DNA of 55,477 bases. Origin: an uncultured Clostridia bacterium (lineage in GTDB: Bacteria; Bacillota; Clostridia; TANB77; CAG-508). The stretch covers positions 1 through 55,477 of the forward strand of contig CAKOVG010000005.1 of assembly GCA_934121875.1 (NCBI GenBank). The letters are read 5' to 3'. The first letter of the stretch is position 1; the number at the start of each line of letters is the position of its first letter. Below, piece after piece: positions 42,787 through 50,243 of the stretch. The notes under the pieces are model-generated. The model was not told where the DNA came from. It did no database searches and saw nothing but the letters and a program-made list of their open reading frames with translations. The position numbers were made by a program, and so were the translations under genes.

Positions 42787-43452
42787 ATGTATATTATTAT
42801 GTTAGGAGCTCCAGGAAGTGGAAAAGGAACAACTGCTAAAGTATTAGCTAAAAAAACTAATTTACCACATATTTCAACAGGAGATATGTTTAGAGAACAA
42901 ATAAAAAAGGGAACAGAACTTGGAGAACTAGCTAATAGTTATATTTCACAAGGGAATTTAGTACCAGATGAAATAACAATAAATATTGTAAAAGATAGAC
43001 TAAATTGGGAAGATACTAAAAATGGTGCTATTTTAGACGGCTTTCCAAGAACTATTGAACAAGCAAAAGCTTTAGATAAAATATTAAGTGAAAAAGGAAA
43101 AGAAATAGACATAGTACCCGAATTAGTTGTACCTGACCAAGTAATTATAGAAAGAATTTTAAACAGAGCAACATGTTCAAATAAGGAATGTGGAGCAATA
43201 TATAATACAAAATTTAAACCTTCAAAAATAGAAGGAATATGTGACATCTGTGGTTCAAAGCTTGTTACAAGAACAGATGACACAGAAGAAACAATTAAAA
43301 CTAGATTAGAAGTATATAGAGAAAACTCTAAAGAATTAATCGAATATTACAAACAAAAAGGAGTTTTAGTTACTATTACTCCAGAAAATCCAACTGCAGA
43401 AAATTCAACAGAACAAGCAGTTGATATAATATTAAAAAAAGTAAATTTTTAA
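42787..43452 (+). CDS. adk: Adenylate kinase, zinc-lid type
   Basis: A 221-aa enzyme interconverting ATP+AMP and 2 ADP. P-loop 'MLGAPGSGKGTTAKVLA', 'ISTGDMFREQIKKGTELG', 'ILDGFPRTIEQAKAL'. The lid holds the zinc Cys4 'CSNKECGAIYN...CDICGSKLV'. ATG 42787 is chosen over GTG 42769, which lies in the AAAGGAGAA site. The lead-in has a GGGCGGA...TCCGTCC hairpin at 42730-42762. Confidence 0.97.
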   Translation: MYIIMLGAPGSGKGTTAKVLAKKTNLPHISTGDMFREQIKKGTELGELANSYISQGNLVPDEITINIVKDRLNWEDTKNGAILDGFPRTIEQAKALDKILSEKGKEIDIVPELVVPDQVIIERILNRATCSNKECGAIYNTKFKPSKIEGICDICGSKLVTRTDDTEETIKTRLEVYRENSKELIEYYKQKGVLVTITPENPTAENSTEQAVDIILKKVNF

Positions 43453-43466
43453 AGAAGGTAAAAAAA

Positions 43467-44243
43467 TTGGTAACAATAAAATCACAAAAAGAAATTGAAA
43501 AAATGCGAGAAGCATGTAGACTTACAGCATTAGTATATGATGAAATAGAAAAATACATAAAACCAGGAATAACAACCATGGACTTAGATAATTTTGCAGA
43601 AAAAATTATTAGAGAACATGGAGGAATACCAGCACAAAAAGGTTATCCAAGTGGTGAAAAGGGAGTGCCAGCATTTCCAGGAACTTTGTGTATTTCAATA
43701 AATGATGAAATTATACATGGAATTCCATCTAAAAAAACAATTATAAAAGATGGAGATGTTGTAAGTATAGATTTAGTAGTATATAAAAATGGATTTAATG
43801 GTGATGCCGCAAGAACATTTATTGTTGGAAAAACCTCACCAGAAAAACAAAAACTAGTAGATATTACAAAACAAGCATTTTTTGAAGGAATTAAATATGC
43901 TGTAAAAGGAAACAGAGTTGGAGATATTTCTCATGCAATAGGAGAATTTGTAGAAAAAAATGGATACAATGTTGTAAGAGAATTTCAAGGACATGGAATT
44001 GGAGAAGAAATGCATGAGGATCCAGGAATTCCAAATTACGGAAAAGCAGGAAGAGGAGTAAGACTTGAACCTGGCATGACTCTAGCAATAGAACCAATGG
44101 TAATGATGGGAAAGCCAAATATTTGTATATTAGATGATGGATGGACAATTGTTACTGAAGATGGATCTTTAGCAGCACATTATGAAAATACAATTTTAAT
44201 TACAGAAAAAGAGCCAGAAGTATTGACATTATTGAAAAAATAA
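43467..44243 (+). CDS. map: Methionine aminopeptidase, type I
   Basis: A 258-aa metalloenzyme that removes the initiator Met. Metal ligands are visible: 'VVSIDLVVYKNGFNGDAARTF' (two Asp), 'GHGIGEEMHEDP' (His) and 'EPMVMMG' plus 'TEDGSLAAHYENT' (Glu). Start TTG 43467 follows AAGAAGG; it directly heads 'VTIKSQKEIEKMREACR'. 14 bp after adk. Confidence 0.96.
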   Translation: MVTIKSQKEIEKMREACRLTALVYDEIEKYIKPGITTMDLDNFAEKIIREHGGIPAQKGYPSGEKGVPAFPGTLCISINDEIIHGIPSKKTIIKDGDVVSIDLVVYKNGFNGDAARTFIVGKTSPEKQKLVDITKQAFFEGIKYAVKGNRVGDISHAIGEFVEKNGYNVVREFQGHGIGEEMHEDPGIPNYGKAGRGVRLEPGMTLAIEPMVMMGKPNICILDDGWTIVTEDGSLAAHYENTILITEKEPEVLTLLKK

Positions 44244-44336
44244 AGTATACTATATAAGATATTGTACTTATGTGCAAATGGGAAATTTATCTAATTATAC
44301 TTAGAAATATTTTTCAAGAAAATAATGGAGGAAAAT

Positions 44337-44555
44337 ATGTCAAAAGAGGATGTTATAGAAGTTGAAGGTACTGTTGTAGAAGCATTACCAAACACTAATT
44401 TTAAAGTTGAACTAGAAAATGGACATCAAATCTTAGCTCATATTTCTGGAAAATTAAGAATGAATTATATTAAAATTCTTCCAGGAGATAAAGTAAAAGT
44501 TGAACTATCGCCTTATGATCTTAGTAAGGGTCGTATTACATGGCGTGCCAAATAA
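44337..44555 (+). CDS. infA: Translation initiation factor IF-1
   Basis: A 72-aa OB-fold protein that binds the 30S A site: 'SKEDVIEVEGTVVEALPNTNFKVELENGHQILAHISGKLRMNYIKILPGDKV'-type sequence. ATG 44337 gives the standard start; the ATG at 44325 overlaps the GGAGG site. Confidence 0.97.
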   Translation: MSKEDVIEVEGTVVEALPNTNFKVELENGHQILAHISGKLRMNYIKILPGDKVKVELSPYDLSKGRITWRAK

Positions 44556-44680
44556 ATTTTGAAAACAATCAGCATCTTGCTTTGTTAAAGATTACTCAAA
44601 ACGCGGTTACATACAAACGTATGCACCTTTGCCTTTTTAACAATCTTTGCCTAGCAATATACTAATTCTTTTTAAAATTC
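44555..44680 (+). repeat. Nested palindromic element H (infA-rpmJ spacer)
   Basis: 126 bp. Outer arms AATTTTGAAAACAATCAGCAT and ATACTAATTCTTTTTAAAATTC pair with a few mismatches; ATCTTGC / GCAATAT keep the C x T mismatch. The inner stem around AAAGATT / AATCTTT is less perfect. Terminal block ACGCGGTTA and CATAC-AAAC-GTATG is identical to element A (type 1). Confidence 0.82.
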
Positions 44681-44714
44681 AATAAAAACTAATCTAAGAA
44701 AGGAATGAACTAAA

Positions 44715-44828
44715 ATGAAAGTAAGACCATCAGTAAAACCTATATGTGAAAAATGCAAAGTTATTAAAAGAAAAGGTGTTATCAGAGTAATCTGTGAAAA
44801 CCCAAAACACAAACAAAGACAAGGTTAA
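44715..44828 (+). CDS. rpmJ: Ribosomal protein L36, zinc type
   Basis: A 37-aa 50S protein: 'MKVRPSVKPICEKCKVIKRK' then 'ICENPKHKQRQG', with the Cys3-His zinc site intact. Behind AGAAAGGAA. Confidence 0.97.
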   Translation: MKVRPSVKPICEKCKVIKRKGVIRVICENPKHKQRQG

Positions 44829-44849
44829 TTTATTATAATTATTGAATAT

Positions 44850-44975
44850 AACACAAATTTTAGATAGCGGCTGAAAGGAAAATTTATTTTCCTTTTAATT
44901 CTGATTTGTGTTTATATATATGTCCAAAAGTATTATTGATTAGTATAAAGATACTAATGCATTTCACCAATAATA
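44850..44975 (+). promoter_or_regulatory. Two adjacent nested hairpins before rpsM
   Basis: Hairpin 1: AACACAAAT (44850) / ATTTGTGTT (to 44912) enclosing AAAGGAAAA / TTTTCCTTT. Hairpin 2: TATTATTG (44931) / CAATAATA (to 44975) enclosing TTAGTAT-AAAG-ATACTAA. They lack the core of elements A-H. Could be an r-protein leader or processing site; there is no clear promoter. Confidence 0.55.
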
Positions 44976-45040
44976 ACTTAAGACAAACTAAAAAACAAAA
45001 TTTAAGAATAGCAAAATAAAAACTATGGAGGTGCAAAAAA

Positions 45041-45406
45041 ATGGCTCGTATAGCAGGAGTTGATTTACCTAGAGAAAAAAGAGTAGAAATTGGTCTAACA
45101 TATATTTATGGTATAGGACTAACAAGTGCTCAAAAAATTCTAGCAGAGGCAAAGGTTAATCCAGATATTAGAGTTAAAGACTTAACAGATGACCAAGTAC
45201 AAGCAATCAGAAAAGCAATGGACGGTTATAAAGTTGAAGGTGACTTACGTAGAGAAGTTGCATTAAATATCAAAAGACTAACTGAAATTGGATGTTATAG
45301 AGGTTTAAGACATAGAAGAGGTCTTCCAGTTAGAGGACAAAGAACAAAAACTAATGCCCGTACAAGAAAAGGCCCTAGAAAATTAGTTAGCAAAAGCAAA
45401 AAATAA
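45041..45406 (+). CDS. rpsM: Ribosomal protein S13
   Basis: A 121-aa 30S head protein: 'ARIAGVDLPREKRVEIGLTYIYGIG', 'RRGLPVRGQRTKTNARTRKGPRK'. Preceded by a 212-bp spacer with two hairpins. Confidence 0.98.
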   Translation: MARIAGVDLPREKRVEIGLTYIYGIGLTSAQKILAEAKVNPDIRVKDLTDDQVQAIRKAMDGYKVEGDLRREVALNIKRLTEIGCYRGLRHRRGLPVRGQRTKTNARTRKGPRKLVSKSKK

Positions 45407-45450
45407 TTAGCAAAAGTAACAAAGCCTAAATAAGGAGGGAAAAATTAAAA

Positions 45451-45852
45451 ATGGCAACAAAAAATGTAACTAAAAAAACAGTAACTAGAAGAAGAGACAG
45501 AAAAAACATTGAAAAAGGTATGGCTCATATTCATTCTAGTTTTAACAATACAATCGTTACAATTACAGATGTTCAAGGAAATGCAATTTCTTGGGCAAGT
45601 GCTGGTGAACTAGGTTTTAAAGGTTCAAGAAAAAGCACACCATTTGCAGCAGGAGAAGCAGCTGAAACAGCAGCTAAAGCAGCAATGGAACACGGATTAA
45701 AATCAGTAGAAGTATTTGTAAAAGGACCAGGTTCTGGTCGTGAAGCAGCAATTAGGTCATTACAATCAGCAGGATTAGAGATTAGCTCAATTAAAGATGT
45801 TACTCCAATTCCTCACAATGGTTGTAGACCACCAAAAAGACGTAGAGTATAA
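45451..45852 (+). CDS. rpsK: Ribosomal protein S11
   Basis: A 133-aa 30S platform protein: 'GMAHIHSSFNNTIVTITDVQGNAISWASAG', 'KGSRKSTPFAAGEAAE', 'GPGSGREAAIRSLQSAG', 'PIPHNGCRPPKRRRV'. Standard length, behind AAGGAGGG. Confidence 0.98.
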   Translation: MATKNVTKKTVTRRRDRKNIEKGMAHIHSSFNNTIVTITDVQGNAISWASAGELGFKGSRKSTPFAAGEAAETAAKAAMEHGLKSVEVFVKGPGSGREAAIRSLQSAGLEISSIKDVTPIPHNGCRPPKRRRV

Positions 45853-45870
45853 GGAAGGTGAAAAAATAAA

Positions 45871-46497
45871 ATGGCAAGATATAAAGATGAACAATGCCGT
45901 ATTTGTCGTAGAGAAGGACAAAAATTGTTCTTAAAAGGAGCAAGATGCTATTCAGACAAATGCAGTATTTCAAGAAGAAATTATGCGCCAGGTCAAAACG
46001 GACAAAAAAAGAAAAAATTATCTGAATATGGTACTCAATTAAGAGAAAAACAAAAAACAAAATCATTCTATGGTGTAAGTGAAAAACAATTTAGAAAATA
46101 TTTTGATATGGCAGCATCTACAAAAGGAATTACTGGTGAAGTATTACTACAAATCTTAGAAACAAGACTAGACAATATAGTATACCGTTTAGGATATGGT
46201 AGCTCAAGAGCACAAGCTAGAATGTTAGTAACACATGGAGCATTTGAAGTAAATGGACAAAAAGTTGATATACCATCTTACTTAGTAAAAGTAGGAGATG
46301 TTATTTCTGTAAGAGAAATTAGAAAAGACAATGGTGTTATTAAAGCAAATGTTGAAGCAAATGCAGCAAGACCAGTACCAGAATGGCTACAAAAAGATGA
46401 GAAAAATTTAAGTGGTAAAGTTGTAAGACTACCATCAAGAGAAGATGTAGATCTTCCAGTTGAAGAACATTTAATAGTAGAGCTTTACTCTAAATAA
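45871..46497 (+). CDS. rpsD: Ribosomal protein S4, zinc type
   Basis: A 208-aa 30S assembly protein and frequent autoregulator. N-terminal Cys4 site 'CRICRREGQKLFLKGARCYSDKC', then the S4 RNA-binding domain 'LETRLDNIVYRLGYGSSRAQARMLVTHGAFEVNG'. Behind AAGGAAGGTG. Confidence 0.98.
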   Translation: MARYKDEQCRICRREGQKLFLKGARCYSDKCSISRRNYAPGQNGQKKKKLSEYGTQLREKQKTKSFYGVSEKQFRKYFDMAASTKGITGEVLLQILETRLDNIVYRLGYGSSRAQARMLVTHGAFEVNGQKVDIPSYLVKVGDVISVREIRKDNGVIKANVEANAARPVPEWLQKDEKNLSGKVVRLPSREDVDLPVEEHLIVELYSK

Positions 46498-46550
46498 TAA
46501 TTTGATTATTAAAATAAAAATGTTTTTTTGTTATCTATTAGGAGGTAAAA

Positions 46551-47498
46551 ATGATAGAATTTGAAAAGCCAAATATTAAATGCTTAGAGGTAGACGAGGA
46601 AAATCACTATGCAAAATTTGTATGTGAACCACTAGAAAGAGGATATGGAATCACAATTGGTAACTCTTTAAGAAGAATTTTGTTATCATCTCTTCCAGGT
46701 ACTGCTATTATAAGTGTAAAAATTGACGGAGTATTACATGAATTCTCTACAATTCCAAATGTTGTAGAAGATGTTCCAGAACTTATAGTCAACTTAAAAA
46801 GTGTTTGCTTAAAACAAGAAAAAAACGAAGAAAAAACTTTGAGAATTGATTTTAAAGGACCAGGAGAAGTTAAAGCAGGAGATATAATTACAGATGGAAC
46901 AGTAGAAGTATTAAACCCAAATTTACATATTGCAACAGTTGCAGAAGGTGGACATTTAGTAATGGAAATGACTGCTAATATGGGAAGAGGCTATAATAAT
47001 GCTGAAAAGAACAAAAAACCAGACCAAGCATTGGGAGTACTTCCAATAGACTCTATATATACACCTGTAAAAAAAGTAAACTATGCAGTAGAAAATACTA
47101 GAGTTGGACAAATGATAGATTATGACAAACTAACAATTGAAGTTTGGACAAATGGAGGCTTAACTCCAGACGAAGCGCTAAGCTTAGCTGCAAAAGTTAT
47201 GACAGGTCACTTAGAACTATTTATAGATTTATCAGAAACTACTAAAAATACACAAGTAATGGTAGAAAAAGAAGAATCTAAAAAAGAAAAAGTTCTTGAA
47301 ATGTCAATTGAAGATTTAGAATTATCAGTTAGATCATTCAATTGCCTAAAAAGAGCTGGAATTTCTACAGTAGAAGATTTAATAAATAAATCAGAAGCTG
47401 AAATGATGAAAGTAAGAAATCTTGGTAAAAAATCTTTAGATGAGGTAACTAATAAGTTACATGCATTAGAATTAGATTTTGCCAAAGATGAAGAATAA
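46551..47498 (+). CDS. rpoA: RNA polymerase alpha subunit
   Basis: A 315-aa subunit. The N-terminal dimerisation domain has 'PLERGYGITIGNSLRRILLSSLPGTA'. The C-terminal DNA- and activator-binding domain has 'LELSVRSFNCLKRAGISTVEDLINKSEAEMMKVRNLGKKSLDEV'. Standard length and linker. Confidence 0.98.
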   Translation: MIEFEKPNIKCLEVDEENHYAKFVCEPLERGYGITIGNSLRRILLSSLPGTAIISVKIDGVLHEFSTIPNVVEDVPELIVNLKSVCLKQEKNEEKTLRIDFKGPGEVKAGDIITDGTVEVLNPNLHIATVAEGGHLVMEMTANMGRGYNNAEKNKKPDQALGVLPIDSIYTPVKKVNYAVENTRVGQMIDYDKLTIEVWTNGGLTPDEALSLAAKVMTGHLELFIDLSETTKNTQVMVEKEESKKEKVLEMSIEDLELSVRSFNCLKRAGISTVEDLINKSEAEMMKVRNLGKKSLDEVTNKLHALELDFAKDEE

Positions 47499-47519
47499 GG
47501 GCAGAAGGAGGAAAAAAAA

Positions 47520-48044
47520 TTGGCTACAAATAGAAAATTAGGTAGAACAACAGATATTAGATTAGCAATGTTAAAAACTTTAACAACTGATTTAATGCTA
47601 CATGAAAAAATAGAAACTACTGAAGCTAGAGCAAAAGAAGTAAAAGCAATTGCAGATAGCTTAATTTCATTGGCTGTAAAAGAAAAAGATAATTTTGAAA
47701 TGGTAGACGTAAAAGTTTCTAAAGCAAAATTAGATAGCAAGGGAAACAAAGTAACAGAACTTGTAAAAAGCAAAAATGGTAAAGAATATCTAAGAGTAGT
47801 AAAAGAAACAACAACTGAAAAAAGACAAAAAGATATGCCATCAAGATTAAATGCTAGAAGAAAAATGATGAAAAACATCAATAAAGTTAAAGATAGTGAA
47901 GGAAATAACATTGATTTAACTGCAAAATTATTTAATGAAATTGCTCCTAAATATGAAGGAAGAGTTGGTGGATACACAACTATGCTTAAATTAGGACCAA
48001 GAAAAGGTGATAATGCAGAAATGGTTATTTTAAAACTAGTTTAA
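47520..48044 (+). CDS. rplQ: Ribosomal protein L17 with a large insertion
   Basis: A 174-aa protein where about 115-125 is usual. The N-terminal half ('RKLGRTTDIRLAMLKTLTTDLMLHEKIETTEARAKEVK') and the C-terminal half ('RLNARRKMMKNI', 'LFNEIAPKYEGRVGGYTTMLKLGPRKGDNAEM') are standard. Between them, residues about 58-110 are an extra Lys/Val/Glu-rich segment. Start TTG 47520 after AGGAGG. Confidence 0.95.
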   Translation: MATNRKLGRTTDIRLAMLKTLTTDLMLHEKIETTEARAKEVKAIADSLISLAVKEKDNFEMVDVKVSKAKLDSKGNKVTELVKSKNGKEYLRVVKETTTEKRQKDMPSRLNARRKMMKNINKVKDSEGNNIDLTAKLFNEIAPKYEGRVGGYTTMLKLGPRKGDNAEMVILKLV

Positions 48045-48083
48045 TAATTGTTTCAAAGAAGCAAATATAGGAGAGTGTGAAAT

Positions 48084-48332
48084 ATGGAAATACTAAAATA
48101 TATCATATTAGTTATTTATATTATTGTATGTATTGCTTTGATTATTTTGGCTACTATACAAAATAGTGAAAAGCAAGGAGCTTCAGGAACAATTACCGGT
48201 TCTTCAACTAATAACTTTTATGAACAAAATAAAGGAAGAACAAAGCAAGGTAGGCTAAAAAAATGGACTATAATTCTTGGAATTACGTTTGTTGTATTAG
48301 CAATTGCCTTAGGAATCCTATATCTAGTATAG
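48084..48332 (+). CDS. secG: SecG translocase subunit
   Basis: An 82-aa protein with two membrane helices (residues 3-24 and 60-81) and the 'QNSEKQGASGTITGSS' loop typical of SecG. Follows rplQ by 39 bp and ends the operon at a strong terminator. Confidence 0.93.
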   Translation: MEILKYIILVIYIIVCIALIILATIQNSEKQGASGTITGSSTNNFYEQNKGRTKQGRLKKWTIILGITFVVLAIALGILYLV

Positions 48333-48339
48333 AAATTTA

Positions 48340-48368
48340 AATGTGGCAGAATCTTATTCTGCCACATT
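48340..48368 (+). terminator. Terminator of the ribosomal operon
   Basis: A perfect 13-bp stem (AATGTGGCAGAAT / ATTCTGCCACATT) with a 3-nt loop CTT, followed by TTTT-rich sequence. Confidence 0.9.
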
Positions 48369-48418
48369 TTGCTGTATATAAAATTAAAGTTATGAGATAA
48401 TAAAAGTAAAGGAAAAGT

Positions 48419-50071
48419 ATGAAAGAAGAGTTAAAGAAAGAAAATCAAGAATTTGAAAAAGATAAATATGTGGGAGTTTTTCAAAAAAGTAAAAACTTCG
48501 GTTTTGTTGTGCTTGATGACAAAAAAATAAAAGCAGACATATACATATCTAAAAAGAACAGTAAAAAAGCTAAAAATAATCAAAAAGTAGTAGTGCAAAT
48601 ATTAAAATTACCTGAAAAAAATAGAAAAGCAGAAGGTAAAATAATTGAAATATTAGGTAATATAAATCAAGCAGGAGTGGACATGCTTTCATTAGTTAAA
48701 GACTACGACCTACCATATGAATTTCCAGAAACAGTTATAAATGAAGCAAAAGCAATAAAACAAGAAGTAGCAAAAAAAGACATTCCAAATAGATTAGATT
48801 TAAGAAATAAAATAATATTTACTATTGATGGAGAAGATGCAAAAGACTTAGATGACGCAGTATCAGTAGAAAAATTAAAAAATGGAAATTATCTTTTAAA
48901 TGTGTCTATTGCAGATGTTAGCTATTATGTTCAGGAAAAATCTATACTTGATAAAGAAGCAATAATCAGAGGTACTAGCATATATATGCTAGATAGAGTA
49001 ATACCAATGCTTCCAAAAGAACTGTCAAATGGAATATGTAGTTTAAATCAAAAAGAAGATAGATTTGCAATAACTGTTTTAATGGAAATAAACAAAAAAG
49101 GTGAAGTAGTATCTTCAGACATACAAAAAAGCGTAATAAAAGTAACTAGAAGAATGAGTTACAAAGAAGTACAAACTATACTAGACAAAATAGAAGGTGT
49201 AGAGGATAAAGGCATATTTAAACCAAAAGAAAAACAAAAATTATTAAAAGAATGTGAACCATACTTTGAACACTTTAAAAGAATGGCAGAACTTGCAAAT
49301 ATACTAAAACAAAGAAGAACAAAAGCAGGAAGCCTAAATTTAGATATTCCAGAAAGCAAAATAACATTAAATGAACAAGGAGTAGCAATAAATGTAGACA
49401 AATATGAAATGTATTTTGCAAATGAAATTATAGAGCAATTTATGCTAACTGCCAATGAAACAGTAGCAGAAAAATTTTATTGGTTAGAGGCTCCATTTAT
49501 ATATCGTGTACATGAGGTACCAGACGAAGAAAAAATAGCAGAACTAAATAAATTCTTATGGAATTTAGGATACAAAATAAAAGGAAACAAAGACAATATT
49601 CACCCAAAAGCATTTGCAGAAGTTTTAGAAAAAGTTAAAGGAAAACCAGAAGAAAGAATAGTATCAAACCTTATATTAAGAACTCTAAAAGTAGCAAGAT
49701 ATGATGCGGAAAACAAAGGGCACTTTGGAATTGCAAGTAAATACTATTGCCACTTCACATCACCAATAAGAAGATACCCAGACTTATTCATACACAGAAT
49801 AATATCAAAATATATAGAAGAAAATTATCAACTAAAAGAAAATGAAATAGAAAAATATAGTAGTCAAGCTGTAAAATATGCAGAACGTTCATCTGAAAGA
49901 GAAAAAATTGCACAAAAAGTAGAGCGAGATGCAGACGCTATTAAAAAAGCTGAATATATGCAAAGCAAAATAGGCGAAGAATATGAAGGAATTATTTCGA
50001 GTATAACATCATTTGGAATGTTTGTAGAACTTCCAAACACAGTAGAAGGACTAATACGTTTTAATATATAA
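48419..50071 (+). CDS. rnr: Ribonuclease R, truncated in the S1 domain
   Basis: A 550-aa 3'-5' exoribonuclease, usually 700-780 aa. It begins at the cold-shock domain ('YVGVFQKSKNFGFVVLDD') and lacks the N-terminal winged-helix region. The RNB catalytic domain is complete: 'TIDGEDAKDLDDAVSVEKL', 'HYCHFTSPIRRYPDLFIHRI'-type motif. The C-terminal S1 domain starts 'GEEYEGIISSITSFGMFVELPNTVEGLIRFN' and then stops, about half-way. The stop lies inside the 3' end of the convergent 56-aa gene, where the coding strand flips. Whether the enzyme is functional is uncertain. Confidence 0.85.
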   Translation: MKEELKKENQEFEKDKYVGVFQKSKNFGFVVLDDKKIKADIYISKKNSKKAKNNQKVVVQILKLPEKNRKAEGKIIEILGNINQAGVDMLSLVKDYDLPYEFPETVINEAKAIKQEVAKKDIPNRLDLRNKIIFTIDGEDAKDLDDAVSVEKLKNGNYLLNVSIADVSYYVQEKSILDKEAIIRGTSIYMLDRVIPMLPKELSNGICSLNQKEDRFAITVLMEINKKGEVVSSDIQKSVIKVTRRMSYKEVQTILDKIEGVEDKGIFKPKEKQKLLKECEPYFEHFKRMAELANILKQRRTKAGSLNLDIPESKITLNEQGVAINVDKYEMYFANEIIEQFMLTANETVAEKFYWLEAPFIYRVHEVPDEEKIAELNKFLWNLGYKIKGNKDNIHPKAFAEVLEKVKGKPEERIVSNLILRTLKVARYDAENKGHFGIASKYYCHFTSPIRRYPDLFIHRIISKYIEENYQLKENEIEKYSSQAVKYAERSSEREKIAQKVERDADAIKKAEYMQSKIGEEYEGIISSITSFGMFVELPNTVEGLIRFNI

Positions 50072-50231
50072 AATACATTGTAATAGCAAATGCAAATCCT
50101 ATAATAGTAAGAAAGATTGAAATTAAGCCTCCGAGCTTATTCTTGTTTACTACAAATTCATAAAAACCATAACTAATACTTTCAACCAAAGCGAGTAATG
50201 CAAATAAAAACACTAAAAAATCTACAACCAT
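50061..50231 (-). CDS. Small two-helix protein at the end of the ger operon (D-subunit candidate)
   Basis: A 56-aa protein with two hydrophobic helices ('VVDFLVFLFALLALVESISY' and 'LISIFLTIIGFAFAITMYFI') joined by a short 'VNKNKLGG' turn. ATG 50231 has AAAAGGAG six nt upstream. It lies 12 bp after gerAC in the same direction. Its size, two helices and position match the D-subunit proteins described in Bacillus germinant receptor operons. The stop overlaps the rnr 3' end by 11 bp. Confidence 0.7.
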   Translation of the reverse strand: MVVDFLVFLFALLALVESISYGFYEFVVNKNKLGGLISIFLTIIGFAFAITMYFIY

Positions 50232-50243
50232 AAAAATCTCCTT

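Noticed and set aside
33385..44680. CRISPR array made of the repeated spacer elements
   Set aside because: Copies are separated by genes, vary in length and arms, and are palindromic; no direct repeats with unique spacers of constant length.
47207..47977. 256-aa open frame opposite rpoA and rplQ
   Set aside because: Antisense to two essential genes, Phe/Ser/Leu-rich as expected from reverse A-rich codons, no start signals.
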